DNA from: Patescibacteria group bacterium
GTDB lineage: Bacteria; Patescibacteriota; Patescibacteriia; UBA2591; JAQUPP01
Assembly: GCA_028717225.1 (NCBI GenBank)
Contig: JAQUOF010000005.1
Coordinates: 1-36,101, forward strand
Direction: 5' to 3'
Length of the DNA stretch: 36,101 bases
Position 1 is the stretch's first letter. Each line of letters starts with the position of its first letter. Shown one piece after another: positions 1 through 7,788 of this stretch. The position numbers and the translations under genes were made by a program. The notes under the pieces were generated by a model, which was given only the letters and a program-made list of their open reading frames with translations, was not told the DNA's origin and searched no databases.

Positions 1-61
1 ATGTCTAACATATTGATTCAATTACTTAATTAACGGATTAACGAGTTAACGGATTAATGAA
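1..61. repeat. AT-rich spacer with two 16-bp direct repeats
   Basis: The non-coding sequence downstream of lysS contains TTAACGGATTAA twice, at 30-41 and 46-57, with a 16-base period; a degenerate third unit runs into the lysS stop codon. No hairpin followed by a T-run is visible here, so no lysS terminator can be called. Short degenerate tandem repeats of this kind look like simple-sequence expansion and no function can be assigned. Confidence 0.5.
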
Positions 62-1531
62 TTATAAGTTTCCTGACTTGGGTCTAAGAATCGGGAATAA
101 AATCACTTCCCGAATATTGCAAGTATTGGTTAAAATAAGAGCCAAACGATCAATGCCGATTCCTTCGCCGGCTGTAGGCGGCATGCCGTATTTTAAAGCT
201 TTAACAAAATCTTCATCAAGACCTTGTGCTTCTTGATCCCCTTTTTCGCGCAACTTGTCTTGCTCGTTAAATCTTGATTCCTGATCCAAAGGATCATTTA
301 ATTCGGAAAAAGCATTGCAAATTTCCATTCCGGCCACCAATAATTGAAATCTTTCCACATAATTGGGATTATCCGGACATTTTTTTGCCAATGGCGAAAG
401 CTCAATCGGATGATGAATTAAAAAAGTCGGATTAATAAGTTTCGGCCTGACGCGCTCTTTAAAAAGTTCGTCTAAAATTTTTCCTCTGTCCCATGATTTT
501 TCAACTGTTATGCCAAGCTTTTTCACTTGTTCAATCAATCCTTTTAAATCGCGGTATTCTTCAATATCAAGACCTGTTTCATTTTTAATCGCTTGCCTGA
601 ATTCCAATCGCGGATAAGGCGGCTTGAAATTCAAAGTGTTATTTTGATATTCAATGGTCAGTTTCTCTTCCAAATTAGATAATAAATATTCAAATAATTC
701 TTCGGTCAGTTTCATTAAAACATTATAATCGGCATAGGATTGATAAAATTCTATTTGGGTAAATTCGGGATTGTGAGAAGCATCAATGCCTTCGTTGCGG
801 AAACATTTGGCGATTTCATAAACTCTTTCAAATCCGCCGATAATCAATCTTTTTAAATAAAGTTCCGGCGCAATTCTTAAATATAAATCAATATCCAAAG
901 CGTGATTATGAGTGACAAACGGCCTGGCAATGGCTCCGCCGGCTATTCCCTGAAGAACAGGCGTGCTGACTTCCATATAATCCCGCTGATTAAAAAAATT
1001 TCTGATTAATTGTATCATTTTCGTCCTTTTGACAAAAATATCTCTCACTTCTTGATTGGCGATTAAATCCAAATATCTTTGACGATATCTTGTTTCCACA
1101 TCAGACAAGCCATGCCATTTTTCAGGAAGCGGTAAAAGAGCCTTGGATAAAAGTTTCCAACTTGTCGCTTTAATTGTTTTCTCGCCTCTTTTGGTAATAA
1201 AAAGATGACCCTTAATTTCTAAAAAATCGCCGACATCAACATTCTCATTAAAAAACTGATATTCTTTTTCTCCAACATTATCTTGAGCGAAAAAAATTTG
1301 AAAACGGCCGGTTCCATCTTCCAGATTGGCAAAACACGCCTTGCCGTGAAGCCGCAATAAAACCAAACGTCCAACCAAACTTACCAAAATTTCTTTTTCC
1401 GATAATTTATCAAAATCATCAATCGCTTGTTTTACAGTATGAGACCTCTCGGATAAAGCCGGATACGGATTAACTTGGCTTGATTTGATTTTTTCTAATT
1501 TTTCTATTCTTGATTGTTCTTCGTTAGTCAT
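62..1531 (-). CDS. lysS: lysyl-tRNA synthetase, class II
   Basis: This cytoplasmic enzyme charges tRNA-Lys with lysine using ATP. The 489-residue length is normal for bacterial class II LysRS. An N-terminal OB-fold anticodon-binding domain (about residues 45-140, with VGRLVLLRLHGKACFANLED) is followed by the class II catalytic core. Motif 2 (FERVYEIAKCFRNEG), the HNPEFTQIEFY segment and motif 3 (GIGIDRLALIL) are all present. One local oddity is the segment before motif 2, which reads ARPFVTHNHALD where most LysRS read THHNALD. The ATG at 1531 is the first start after a strong promoter at 1559-1587 and gives a leader of roughly 20 bases. The gene lies downstream of greA but appears to be separately transcribed. 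Assignment is secure from motif order and length. Confidence 0.97.
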   Translation of the reverse strand: MTNEEQSRIEKLEKIKSSQVNPYPALSERSHTVKQAIDDFDKLSEKEILVSLVGRLVLLRLHGKACFANLEDGTGRFQIFFAQDNVGEKEYQFFNENVDVGDFLEIKGHLFITKRGEKTIKATSWKLLSKALLPLPEKWHGLSDVETRYRQRYLDLIANQEVRDIFVKRTKMIQLIRNFFNQRDYMEVSTPVLQGIAGGAIARPFVTHNHALDIDLYLRIAPELYLKRLIIGGFERVYEIAKCFRNEGIDASHNPEFTQIEFYQSYADYNVLMKLTEELFEYLLSNLEEKLTIEYQNNTLNFKPPYPRLEFRQAIKNETGLDIEEYRDLKGLIEQVKKLGITVEKSWDRGKILDELFKERVRPKLINPTFLIHHPIELSPLAKKCPDNPNYVERFQLLVAGMEICNAFSELNDPLDQESRFNEQDKLREKGDQEAQGLDEDFVKALKYGMPPTAGEGIGIDRLALILTNTCNIREVILFPILRPKSGNL

Positions 1532-1558
1532 AAATTTATGGTTAAAATAGATGTAATT

Positions 1559-1587
1559 ATTATAACATTATTATAAAATATTATCAA
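1559..1587 (-). promoter_or_regulatory. sigma-70-type promoter of lysS
   Basis: On the minus strand TTGATA (1582-1587) and TATAAT (1559-1564) are separated by exactly 17 bases. The predicted transcription start is about 20 bases before the lysS ATG. The -35 box touches the outer end of the palindrome at 1586-1650. Confidence 0.7.
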
Positions 1588-1650
1588 CCCCGCACCTTTT
1601 GGCGATAATGTTCCGCATTTAAAAAATGCCATCGCCAAAAGGTGTGGGGT
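1586..1650. repeat. long imperfect palindrome between greA and lysS (REP/MITE-like)
   Basis: The arms at 1586-1606 and 1631-1650 are complementary over about 20 bp with one G-T pair (core CACCTTTTGGCGAT / ATCGCCAAAAGGTG). An inner GCATTT/AAATGC helix sits in the loop. It is more GC-rich than the surrounding intergenic DNA and lacks an adjacent T-run on either side, so it does not look like an ordinary intrinsic terminator. It could be a mobile palindromic repeat or an mRNA-stabilising structure. Its outer edge overlaps the lysS -35 box. Confidence 0.6.
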
Positions 1651-1659
1651 CAACAACTA

Positions 1660-1686
1660 AAAATGACCCTTTAAAGAGGTCATTTT
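1660..1686 (-). terminator. intrinsic terminator of greA
   Basis: A 9-bp stem (AAAATGACC / GGTCATTTT) encloses a self-complementary CTTTAAAG-like loop and is followed on the minus strand by a T-run. It starts about 20 bases after the greA stop codon. Confidence 0.75.
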
Positions 1687-1705
1687 CATTAATAAAATAA
1701 TTATT

Positions 1706-2164
1706 TTATTTAATTTCAACAATAGTAAAAGTTGTAGAACCTGTTGGAACTTGAAATTCCACTTTTTCATTAAGTCTTTTGTTTAAAAGGGCTTGTCCCA
1801 TGGGAGATTCATAAGAAATTCTGCCTTGCGCCGGATCTGATTCTTCACTGTCCACAATCATAAAAGTCTTAAAATCATCTTTAATTTTAAGTTTAACTGT
1901 TGATCCTATTCTGACCACATCTTTATTTTTTTGATGACTGTCAATAATTTCAACATTTCTCAATAAATTTTCCAATCTTATTATCTCGTTTTCAATCCAT
2001 CCCTGTTCTTCCTTGGCTGTCGTATATTCCGCGTTTTCGCTCAAATCACCCAGTTCTTTGGCAGCACGAATCCGGTCCGCAACTTGCGGCCTTCGTACGC
2101 TTCTTAATTCTTCCAATTCTTGTTCAATTTTTTTTCGCCCTTCAGGCGTTAAGAAAAATGTCAT
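1706..2164 (-). CDS. greA: transcription elongation factor GreA
   Basis: GreA enters the secondary channel of RNA polymerase and stimulates cleavage of backtracked RNA. The 152-residue protein has the two expected parts. The first is an N-terminal antiparallel coiled coil (residues 1-75) with the conserved tip segment GDLSENAEY, whose acidic residues coordinate the catalytic metal. The second is a C-terminal FKBP-like domain with SYESPMGQALL. Length is typical of the family (about 155-160 residues). It has its own strong promoter (2206-2233) just downstream of mrdA and its own terminator, so it is probably monocistronic. The ATG at 2164 starts the canonical MTFFLTPEG N-terminus. Confidence 0.97.
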   Translation of the reverse strand: MTFFLTPEGRKKIEQELEELRSVRRPQVADRIRAAKELGDLSENAEYTTAKEEQGWIENEIIRLENLLRNVEIIDSHQKNKDVVRIGSTVKLKIKDDFKTFMIVDSEESDPAQGRISYESPMGQALLNKRLNEKVEFQVPTGSTTFTIVEIK

Positions 2165-2205
2165 AAATTAAAAAAACACCGAGTTAATTGGTATTAATTA
2201 ATATC

Positions 2206-2233
2206 ATTGTATCAGATATCCGACAAAAGTCAA
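2206..2233 (-). promoter_or_regulatory. sigma-70-type promoter of greA
   Basis: On the minus strand TTGACT (2228-2233) and TACAAT (2206-2211) are 16 bases apart. A TG one base upstream of the -10 box makes it an extended -10. The predicted leader is about 35 bases. The promoter lies in the gap after the mrdA stop codon, so greA can be expressed independently of the upstream run. Confidence 0.75.
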
Positions 2234-2265
2234 ATACCCTTGTGGAAAACTTTTTACTCCAAATA

Positions 2266-4191
2266 TTATTTTTTCTTTTGTTCCGCCCACCAAGATAAAA
2301 TTTCTTTGGCTGCCGGCGCGGCAAAAGACGAACCTTCACCTCCATTTTCCACTAAAATAGTCAAAGCTATTTCCGGATTTTCATAAGGCGCGAAACAAGT
2401 AAACCAAGCATGATTGCCCTTGCCTTCTACTTGGGCTGTGCCGGTTTTACCGGCGACTTGAATCGGTAAAGTATTTAAACTGCGGGCGCTGCCCGTCGTG
2501 ATTGTTTGACGCATTCCTTCTCTGACTAATTCCAAATATTTTGCATCAATAAAATTTTCTCTGATAATTTGCGGCTGAATAATTATTTTTTGGCCGGTTT
2601 CCGGATTATCAATTTCTTTAACCAAGCGAGGTTGAAAAAGAGTTTTACCGTTAGCAATGGCCGCCGTATAATTCGCCACTTGAATCGGCGTGACTAAAAT
2701 ATTACTCTGGCCAATGGATAAATGATAAGTATCGCCGATATACCATGGCTGTTTTTGAACATTTTCTTTATAATCGGGAGTCAGTAAAAAACCGGTTGCC
2801 TCGCCTTTTAAATCAACACCTGTTTTGCTGTTCAAACCAAAAAGTTCGGCATATTGAATAATTTTTTCCGGCCCAAGGCCTTTAAAATTTCCAAATCCTC
2901 CGCCAATGTAATAGAAAAAAGTATTAACCGATTCAGCTAAAGCTTTTTTAAAATCAGTCACCCCGTGCCCGCCCGCTTTCCAATCGGCAAAAAACCACTG
3001 CCCGATTCTCACTCCTCCAGTAGAAAGAATTGTTGTTTTTTCGTTAATAATACCTTCGGCAAAAGCAGCGGCTATTTCAATCGGCTTAAAAATTGAACCG
3101 GACGGATATTGGCCGCTGATCGCCCTGAAAAATAAAGGTTTATAGGGATCTTCTATTAAATTTTTAAAATCACCGGCGCTTGCTTGAATAAAAATATTAT
3201 TATCAAAAGTCGGCCAGCTGACAATAGCCAAAATCTCGCCGTTTCGCGGATCTATTGCCACGGCTGATCCGGCGCGAGCGCCGGCAGTTTTAATATAATG
3301 GCTTAAAACGTCAGTAACTTTTTTTTGCAAGCCCGCATCAATGGTTAAAATCAAATCTTGTCCGGTTTGAGGTATTTTTTGGCTGGCGATTCTTTTTTCT
3401 CTTCCAAGCGAATCAACTTCAATATTTGTTTCTCCATTTTCTCCTTTCAAAATATTTTCATAATTTAATTCCAATCCTGTTTTGCCGAGAGAATCAGTCA
3501 TTGAATATTCTTTATTGTCAGCCAATTCTTCCGGAGTAATTTTACCCATATAACCGATAACGTGCGAAAAATATGTAGGGTCAGAATATTGCCTTTTCGG
3601 TTCTACGATTACGGAGACACCCGGCAATTCTTCTAATTTTAATTTTATTGCTTCTTTATAACTCAAATTATCTTTTAATACAACGGGGTACACTGATTGA
3701 TTGGGTTGATCAGCCGTAAGTTTAGATACCTCCTCTTTGGTGGAATTATCCAATGATTCTCCCAAGAAAGATAAAGTTTTTTTAACAATTTCTATTCTTG
3801 TTTCTTTATTTTTGGGTAAATCCAAAGGCGTTATTATTAAAGAAAAATTAGGCGTATTTTTAACTAATGGTGTCTGATAACGATCATAGATAAGTCCTCT
3901 GTCTGCCTTGATCGTTTCAACGCGGATTCTGTTGCCTTCGGCCATATTTCTGAATTCATGGCCGGAAAAAACTTGAAGCCAAAAAATTCGGCCGAATACA
4001 ATCGTCGAAACCGCAATCATTAAAAAAATAAAAATATTGAGAGATTTTTTCTCCATAGGCAAAACTATCGGCCCGGCCCAATTTTCTTCCGGCGGCCAAT
4101 AATTACCCGCATATCGGCGCTGATTAAATCCTTCCAAATTTCCGTCTCTGATATTTTTGTCTTCTTGTTTAATTTTAAACGGATCGTCCAT
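2266..4191 (-). CDS. mrdA: penicillin-binding protein 2, elongasome transpeptidase
   Basis: This class B PBP is a D,D-transpeptidase that cross-links peptidoglycan during side-wall growth with RodA, MreC and MreD. The 641-residue protein has a long cytoplasmic N-terminus of about 48 residues and one membrane anchor (NIFIFLMIAVSTIVFGRI). A PBP dimerisation/pedestal domain follows (about 75-270) with RGLIYDRYQTPL. The transpeptidase domain carries all three catalytic motifs: SIFK with nucleophile S366, SVN at 421-423 and KTG at 582-584. It closes the run that contains mreC and mreD; mreD ends 23 bases upstream. No rodA or mreB lies in the window. An FtsI-type PBP3 is less likely, because mreC and mreD are directly upstream. 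Confidence 0.95.
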   Translation of the reverse strand: MDDPFKIKQEDKNIRDGNLEGFNQRRYAGNYWPPEENWAGPIVLPMEKKSLNIFIFLMIAVSTIVFGRIFWLQVFSGHEFRNMAEGNRIRVETIKADRGLIYDRYQTPLVKNTPNFSLIITPLDLPKNKETRIEIVKKTLSFLGESLDNSTKEEVSKLTADQPNQSVYPVVLKDNLSYKEAIKLKLEELPGVSVIVEPKRQYSDPTYFSHVIGYMGKITPEELADNKEYSMTDSLGKTGLELNYENILKGENGETNIEVDSLGREKRIASQKIPQTGQDLILTIDAGLQKKVTDVLSHYIKTAGARAGSAVAIDPRNGEILAIVSWPTFDNNIFIQASAGDFKNLIEDPYKPLFFRAISGQYPSGSIFKPIEIAAAFAEGIINEKTTILSTGGVRIGQWFFADWKAGGHGVTDFKKALAESVNTFFYYIGGGFGNFKGLGPEKIIQYAELFGLNSKTGVDLKGEATGFLLTPDYKENVQKQPWYIGDTYHLSIGQSNILVTPIQVANYTAAIANGKTLFQPRLVKEIDNPETGQKIIIQPQIIRENFIDAKYLELVREGMRQTITTGSARSLNTLPIQVAGKTGTAQVEGKGNHAWFTCFAPYENPEIALTILVENGGEGSSFAAPAAKEILSWWAEQKKK

Positions 4192-4214
4192 AAAAAATAT
4201 TTCTTATCATTGTT

Positions 4215-4715
4215 TTATTTTTGACGCAAAGTTTTCATAATTGAATATCCCATGACTATCGCCAAGCTATTTGCCAAAACAGACCAACAAAAACTAAGCC
4301 AATAAAATTTGTCCATCACCACTATAAAATCCTGAAGATTTAAAAAATAAGCAAGCCAAACAATGATTAAAATAATGGCTTGATAAGCAAGATTGCATAA
4401 AATCGCCACAATTAAAACGCTGTTTGTCGACATTTGACTGAATTCTTTGATAATTTTATAAGAAATAACCAGGGTTAATAGAAAGGTCAGAAAAAAAACA
4501 CTTGGCTTAAAAATAGAATATAAATCCAACAAAATACTGCCTGTCAATACGGTCAAAAGGGCAAATTTAAATTTATTGAAAATAAGAAAAAAAATCATTA
4601 AAATCAAGGTAAGATTCAAATACTTCAAAATCGGATATTTAAATAAAAAAGAAATCTGTAAAATATTTAAACAGATTATTAACAAAACTAACAAGACAAA
4701 CTTAAATGTAGCCAT
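4215..4715 (-). CDS. mreD: rod shape-determining protein MreD (membrane)
   Basis: The protein has 166 residues and is almost entirely hydrophobic, with about five predicted transmembrane helices. Sequence is poorly conserved in this family, so the call rests on size, topology and position between mreC and mrdA, which is the usual order. MreD is an inner-membrane partner of MreC in the elongasome. The start codon lies 9 bases after the mreC stop, and no Shine-Dalgarno sequence is obvious, which suggests translational coupling. Confidence 0.88.
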   Translation of the reverse strand: MATFKFVLLVLLIICLNILQISFLFKYPILKYLNLTLILMIFFLIFNKFKFALLTVLTGSILLDLYSIFKPSVFFLTFLLTLVISYKIIKEFSQMSTNSVLIVAILCNLAYQAIILIIVWLAYFLNLQDFIVVMDKFYWLSFCWSVLANSLAIVMGYSIMKTLRQK

Positions 4716-4724
4716 AATAATATT

Positions 4725-5528
4725 TTATGGGCGAGATTTTAAAATTATTGACGCAATTCTCAAGTCCGAAAGAGACTTAGGTGACTTAATAACCGCTTCT
4801 TGAAAAACGGCATTTGGTTTTTTATTAATTTCAGCTATTTCGCCGATTATTAATCCCCTCCTGATATTTTCTTCCAAACCGGAAGTAATAATAATATCCC
4901 CTGTTTTTATCGCTTTATCAAGTGGAATATAATTCATTTTCATGGTTAAACCGTATTCCCCCTGCACTATTCCGGAAACTGAATCCGGGTTCTCGCCTTT
5001 TATGATAATATCAGCGGCAATCTGCGAATGGCTGTCAAAAATCGGCTGTAAAAATGAAAGATAGTCTTCAACTTTTATTATTGTGCCGACTAAAGTTCCA
5101 TTTTCATCAACAACCGCCAAACCGATATTTACGCCGTCTTTTTTGCCTTTATCAAGCAAAAACCAAGTATAACCGGTTTCTATTCTTTTACCGATAATAT
5201 TGGCCAGAACAAATGAGTCCTTGGAATTATTTAAAAAATTCAAATGATTTTTCAAGGTTTGATTTTCCGTTTGATATATTTGAAGCTTGGTATTTTCAGT
5301 TTTAAGATTATTTATTTCATTTTCCAACGCCGATTTATCATTTTGCCAATTTTGACATTCAATAAAATTTTTCGGGTGACCGGAAATTTTATAAGATAAT
5401 TTTTCAAACGGTGTTAATAAGAAAAAAAGAGTGCTTTTTCCTCCATTGGAAAAAGCAAAAAAAAGCAAAACTATTACTATAAAAAAAATAACCACTCTTT
5501 TTTTAATGATTAAATCATTCATTGCCAT
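4725..5528 (-). CDS. mreC: rod shape-determining protein MreC
   Basis: MreC links the cytoskeleton to PBP2 in the periplasm or extracytoplasmic space. The 267-residue protein has a short cytoplasmic tail, one membrane helix (VVIFFIVIVLLFFAF, about residues 12-27) and a coiled coil (about 60-100, ENEINNLKTENTKL). The MreC beta-barrel core follows, with GYTWFLLDKGKKDGVNIGLAVV, the central GTIIKV segment and ITSGLEENIRRGLIIGEI near the end. Length is normal. The ATG at 5528 begins 12 bases after the stop of the calcium-repeat membrane protein gene upstream, so the elongasome genes probably share its transcript. Confidence 0.95.
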   Translation of the reverse strand: MAMNDLIIKKRVVIFFIVIVLLFFAFSNGGKSTLFFLLTPFEKLSYKISGHPKNFIECQNWQNDKSALENEINNLKTENTKLQIYQTENQTLKNHLNFLNNSKDSFVLANIIGKRIETGYTWFLLDKGKKDGVNIGLAVVDENGTLVGTIIKVEDYLSFLQPIFDSHSQIAADIIIKGENPDSVSGIVQGEYGLTMKMNYIPLDKAIKTGDIIITSGLEENIRRGLIIGEIAEINKKPNAVFQEAVIKSPKSLSDLRIASIILKSRP

Positions 5529-5540
5529 ATTAATAAAAGA

Positions 5541-7133
5541 TTATTTTTTTGGTTCATTTTCATCAATAATAGGGCCATCCGAAAAAATTTCGGTTATTGG
5601 AATTTCTATGACATTCGCCCATTTATAACCTAATTTTCCAAAAATATCTCCGGATTTAAAAGCTCTTTTGCTGCCGCTTTCAATTAAATAAACCGCCGGA
5701 CTATTCGGATATTTTATTAAAGTGCCGTCCGGCCTTGAGGCAACAGGTGCAGACGGAACAATAAATTGAAAACTGTTAATCAGTAATTTAAAAGTAGCTT
5801 TAAAATTAGCTTCTTTTTCCGTGCCGACATTATAAGAAATCACATAAACATTTTCATCTTTGGAAATATAAATTGTCAAATGATCGGAACTCCAAAGAGC
5901 CGGTTGATTATTGACAGTAATTGTAGTTAATAAACCTTTTTCCGTTGTCGGAGATTGTTTAGAATACCAATCAATCAAAGACAATTGATCCGGATTTTTT
6001 TCCACGCTCACGCTGAAAAATTCTCCGGTATTGGTGATTACCAAAACTTCTTCATTGTTGGTTTCCGGAATTGCCCTTGTTATCCATGAAGACGGATAGA
6101 AAAAACTGTAGGAGAAAGTTGAGTTGGTGTAAATATTTACCAAACCGGCGGCTGAAAGTTTATTCTCTCCCGCTTGCAACGGATCGGTTAAATTAACTAT
6201 TTCCTGGCCGTCGCTGATGCCATCGCCGTCAGTATCAGGATTACTAACACCGGTGCGATAAATCGTTTCTTCCGTATCAGTTAAACCGTCTTGATCAGAA
6301 TCAATGGTGGAAGAAATTTGCGGCGCTATTTGAAATATTTCTGTTGTAGGAGTTACTTTATTTTTCGGAACGATTAAAGCAAAAGTATCGGACGGCAGAA
6401 GGTCCAGTTGAGCGGTAATTAAATTATTTTCCGCGTCTTGCACGCTTGATAAAGGAGTCCAAATATTATCTTTTAAATAACCCAAAACAATATCATTTTC
6501 CCAATTGCTTTCAACAATTTTATTATGGTAAAAAGCTCTTAGGGTTGCTGATTTTTGCAGAATGAGATTAGTGGATTGAATTTTATAAATTCCCCCAACA
6601 ACTTTATAATCATTAAAAACATCTGCATCGGTTACGGCCTGAGAAGTTAATTCAATTTTTAAATTCGGATCAACGGCTCCGGCAGGCAAATAAAATTCCA
6701 ACCAAGAAACAGTTTCACCTCCTTGATCTTTTATCTCTGCTTTTAAGGTCTGTTCAATTGAAGTATTCGCAGTTGGAATAGAAGGAGAATTATTATCTTC
6801 AGGTTGAGTAATTGCCGGAATTTGATTAATAACAGGAATATTTGGATGATAATTTGTTATCCAAAAATAAAATCCCAATCCTCCGCCGACAATAATAACC
6901 AAAAGGCATAAAATTAAAACAAGAGATTTATTTTTATCTTTTTTTGATAATTTGCGCTGGGCTTTGCGAAATTTTTCCGGCATAACATAAATCATTTCCC
7001 CCGTATTTCCATATTGAGTTACTTCTTCCATAATCTCCTTTTTAGCCGCAGCCGGAGGATTAGAAAAAATATCCTGCACTTCGGGAGTGTTTATTTTTTG
7101 AGGTTCCGGTTGTATAGGTGTTTCTTCTGGCAT
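5541..7133 (-). CDS. single-pass membrane protein with calcium repeats and shared C-terminal module
   Basis: The 530-residue protein has no secretion signal at its start. A cytoplasmic tail of about 70 residues, containing VQDIF near residue 20, leads to one helix (SLVLILCLLVIIVGGGLGFYF). The outer part has several segments: a ZU5-like beta domain (about 130-260), two thrombospondin-type-3-like calcium loops (DSDQDGLTDTEE and DTDGDGISDGQE), and a PsbP-like segment (SYSFFYPSSW onward). It ends in a module of about 55 residues (GTLIKYPNSPAVYLIESGSK) that recurs in the 2310-residue giant at 24943-31875. It sits 14 bases after the 202-residue TSP3 membrane protein and 12 bases before mreC. An envelope scaffolding or adhesion role is inference; the exact function is unknown. 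Confidence 0.85.
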   Translation of the reverse strand: MPEETPIQPEPQKINTPEVQDIFSNPPAAAKKEIMEEVTQYGNTGEMIYVMPEKFRKAQRKLSKKDKNKSLVLILCLLVIIVGGGLGFYFWITNYHPNIPVINQIPAITQPEDNNSPSIPTANTSIEQTLKAEIKDQGGETVSWLEFYLPAGAVDPNLKIELTSQAVTDADVFNDYKVVGGIYKIQSTNLILQKSATLRAFYHNKIVESNWENDIVLGYLKDNIWTPLSSVQDAENNLITAQLDLLPSDTFALIVPKNKVTPTTEIFQIAPQISSTIDSDQDGLTDTEETIYRTGVSNPDTDGDGISDGQEIVNLTDPLQAGENKLSAAGLVNIYTNSTFSYSFFYPSSWITRAIPETNNEEVLVITNTGEFFSVSVEKNPDQLSLIDWYSKQSPTTEKGLLTTITVNNQPALWSSDHLTIYISKDENVYVISYNVGTEKEANFKATFKLLINSFQFIVPSAPVASRPDGTLIKYPNSPAVYLIESGSKRAFKSGDIFGKLGYKWANVIEIPITEIFSDGPIIDENEPKK

Positions 7134-7147
7134 AATAGTAAAATTAT

Positions 7148-7756
7148 TTACTTCAATTTATCAATTTCTTTTTGTAAATTCAATAACTTGGCATTTGGAT
7201 TTGAATTATTCGGATCAGTGTTATCTTTAATTTCCTGACCGTCTTTGATACCGTCGCCGTCAGTATCAGGTTTTAAAGGATTGGTTAAATAGACCTTAAC
7301 TTCCTCTCGGTCGGAAAGACCATCACTATCAGTATCAGATTTATTTTTATCAGTACCCAAGACAGTTTCTTCTTCGTCGGTCAGGCCGTCTCCATCCGCG
7401 TCAGGAGCCATTTCAATCGGCTTAGTAATGATTATCGGCGCTGTCTTGCTATCTTCCGGATTTACCTGGGGCTGACCGGTTTGATTAAGTTTTTTTATTT
7501 TCGCCTGTTCCATTAAATTTTTTATTTTCGGCAAACCGTAATAATAAACTCCCGCTCCGACAATCGCAATAATTACAACAATTAAAATAACACGAATAAA
7601 ATTTTTATTAAGTTTCTTGCGGCTTGAGGATGAATTGCCTGACTTTTTATTGTCATCCAAATCAGGATTTTGGCGTTCAACGTCTTCAAAAATATCTTGC
7701 ACTCCTGCATCTTGATTGGCAAAATCTGCGTCTAAATTTTTTATTTCATCTGGCAT
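7148..7756 (-). CDS. small single-pass membrane protein with three calcium-binding TSP3-like repeats
   Basis: The 202-residue protein has an N-in topology. A polar tail of about 50 residues contains VQDIF (near residue 20), followed by one helix ([21 protein letters not shown]) and an exposed C-terminal part. That part contains three acidic loops typical of thrombospondin type 3 repeats: [24 protein letters not shown] and [12 protein letters not shown]. These should bind calcium. The start MPDE and the VQDIF motif resemble the next gene downstream (MPEE, VQDIF), which suggests the two derive from a common ancestor. It lies 32 bases downstream of the 2382-residue giant. Function unknown; a calcium-dependent envelope spacer or partner of the giant is inference. 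Confidence 0.85.
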   Translation of the reverse strand: MPDEIKNLDADFANQDAGVQDIFEDVERQNPDLDDNKKSGNSSSSRKKLNKNFIRVILIVVIIAIVGAGVYYYGLPKIKNLMEQAKIKKLNQTGQPQVNPEDSKTAPIIITKPIEMAPDADGDGLTDEEETVLGTDKNKSDTDSDGLSDREEVKVYLTNPLKPDTDGDGIKDGQEIKDNTDPNNSNPNAKLLNLQKEIDKLK

Positions 7757-7788
7757 AAATTATATTTTATCAATTTATAAAAATTATA

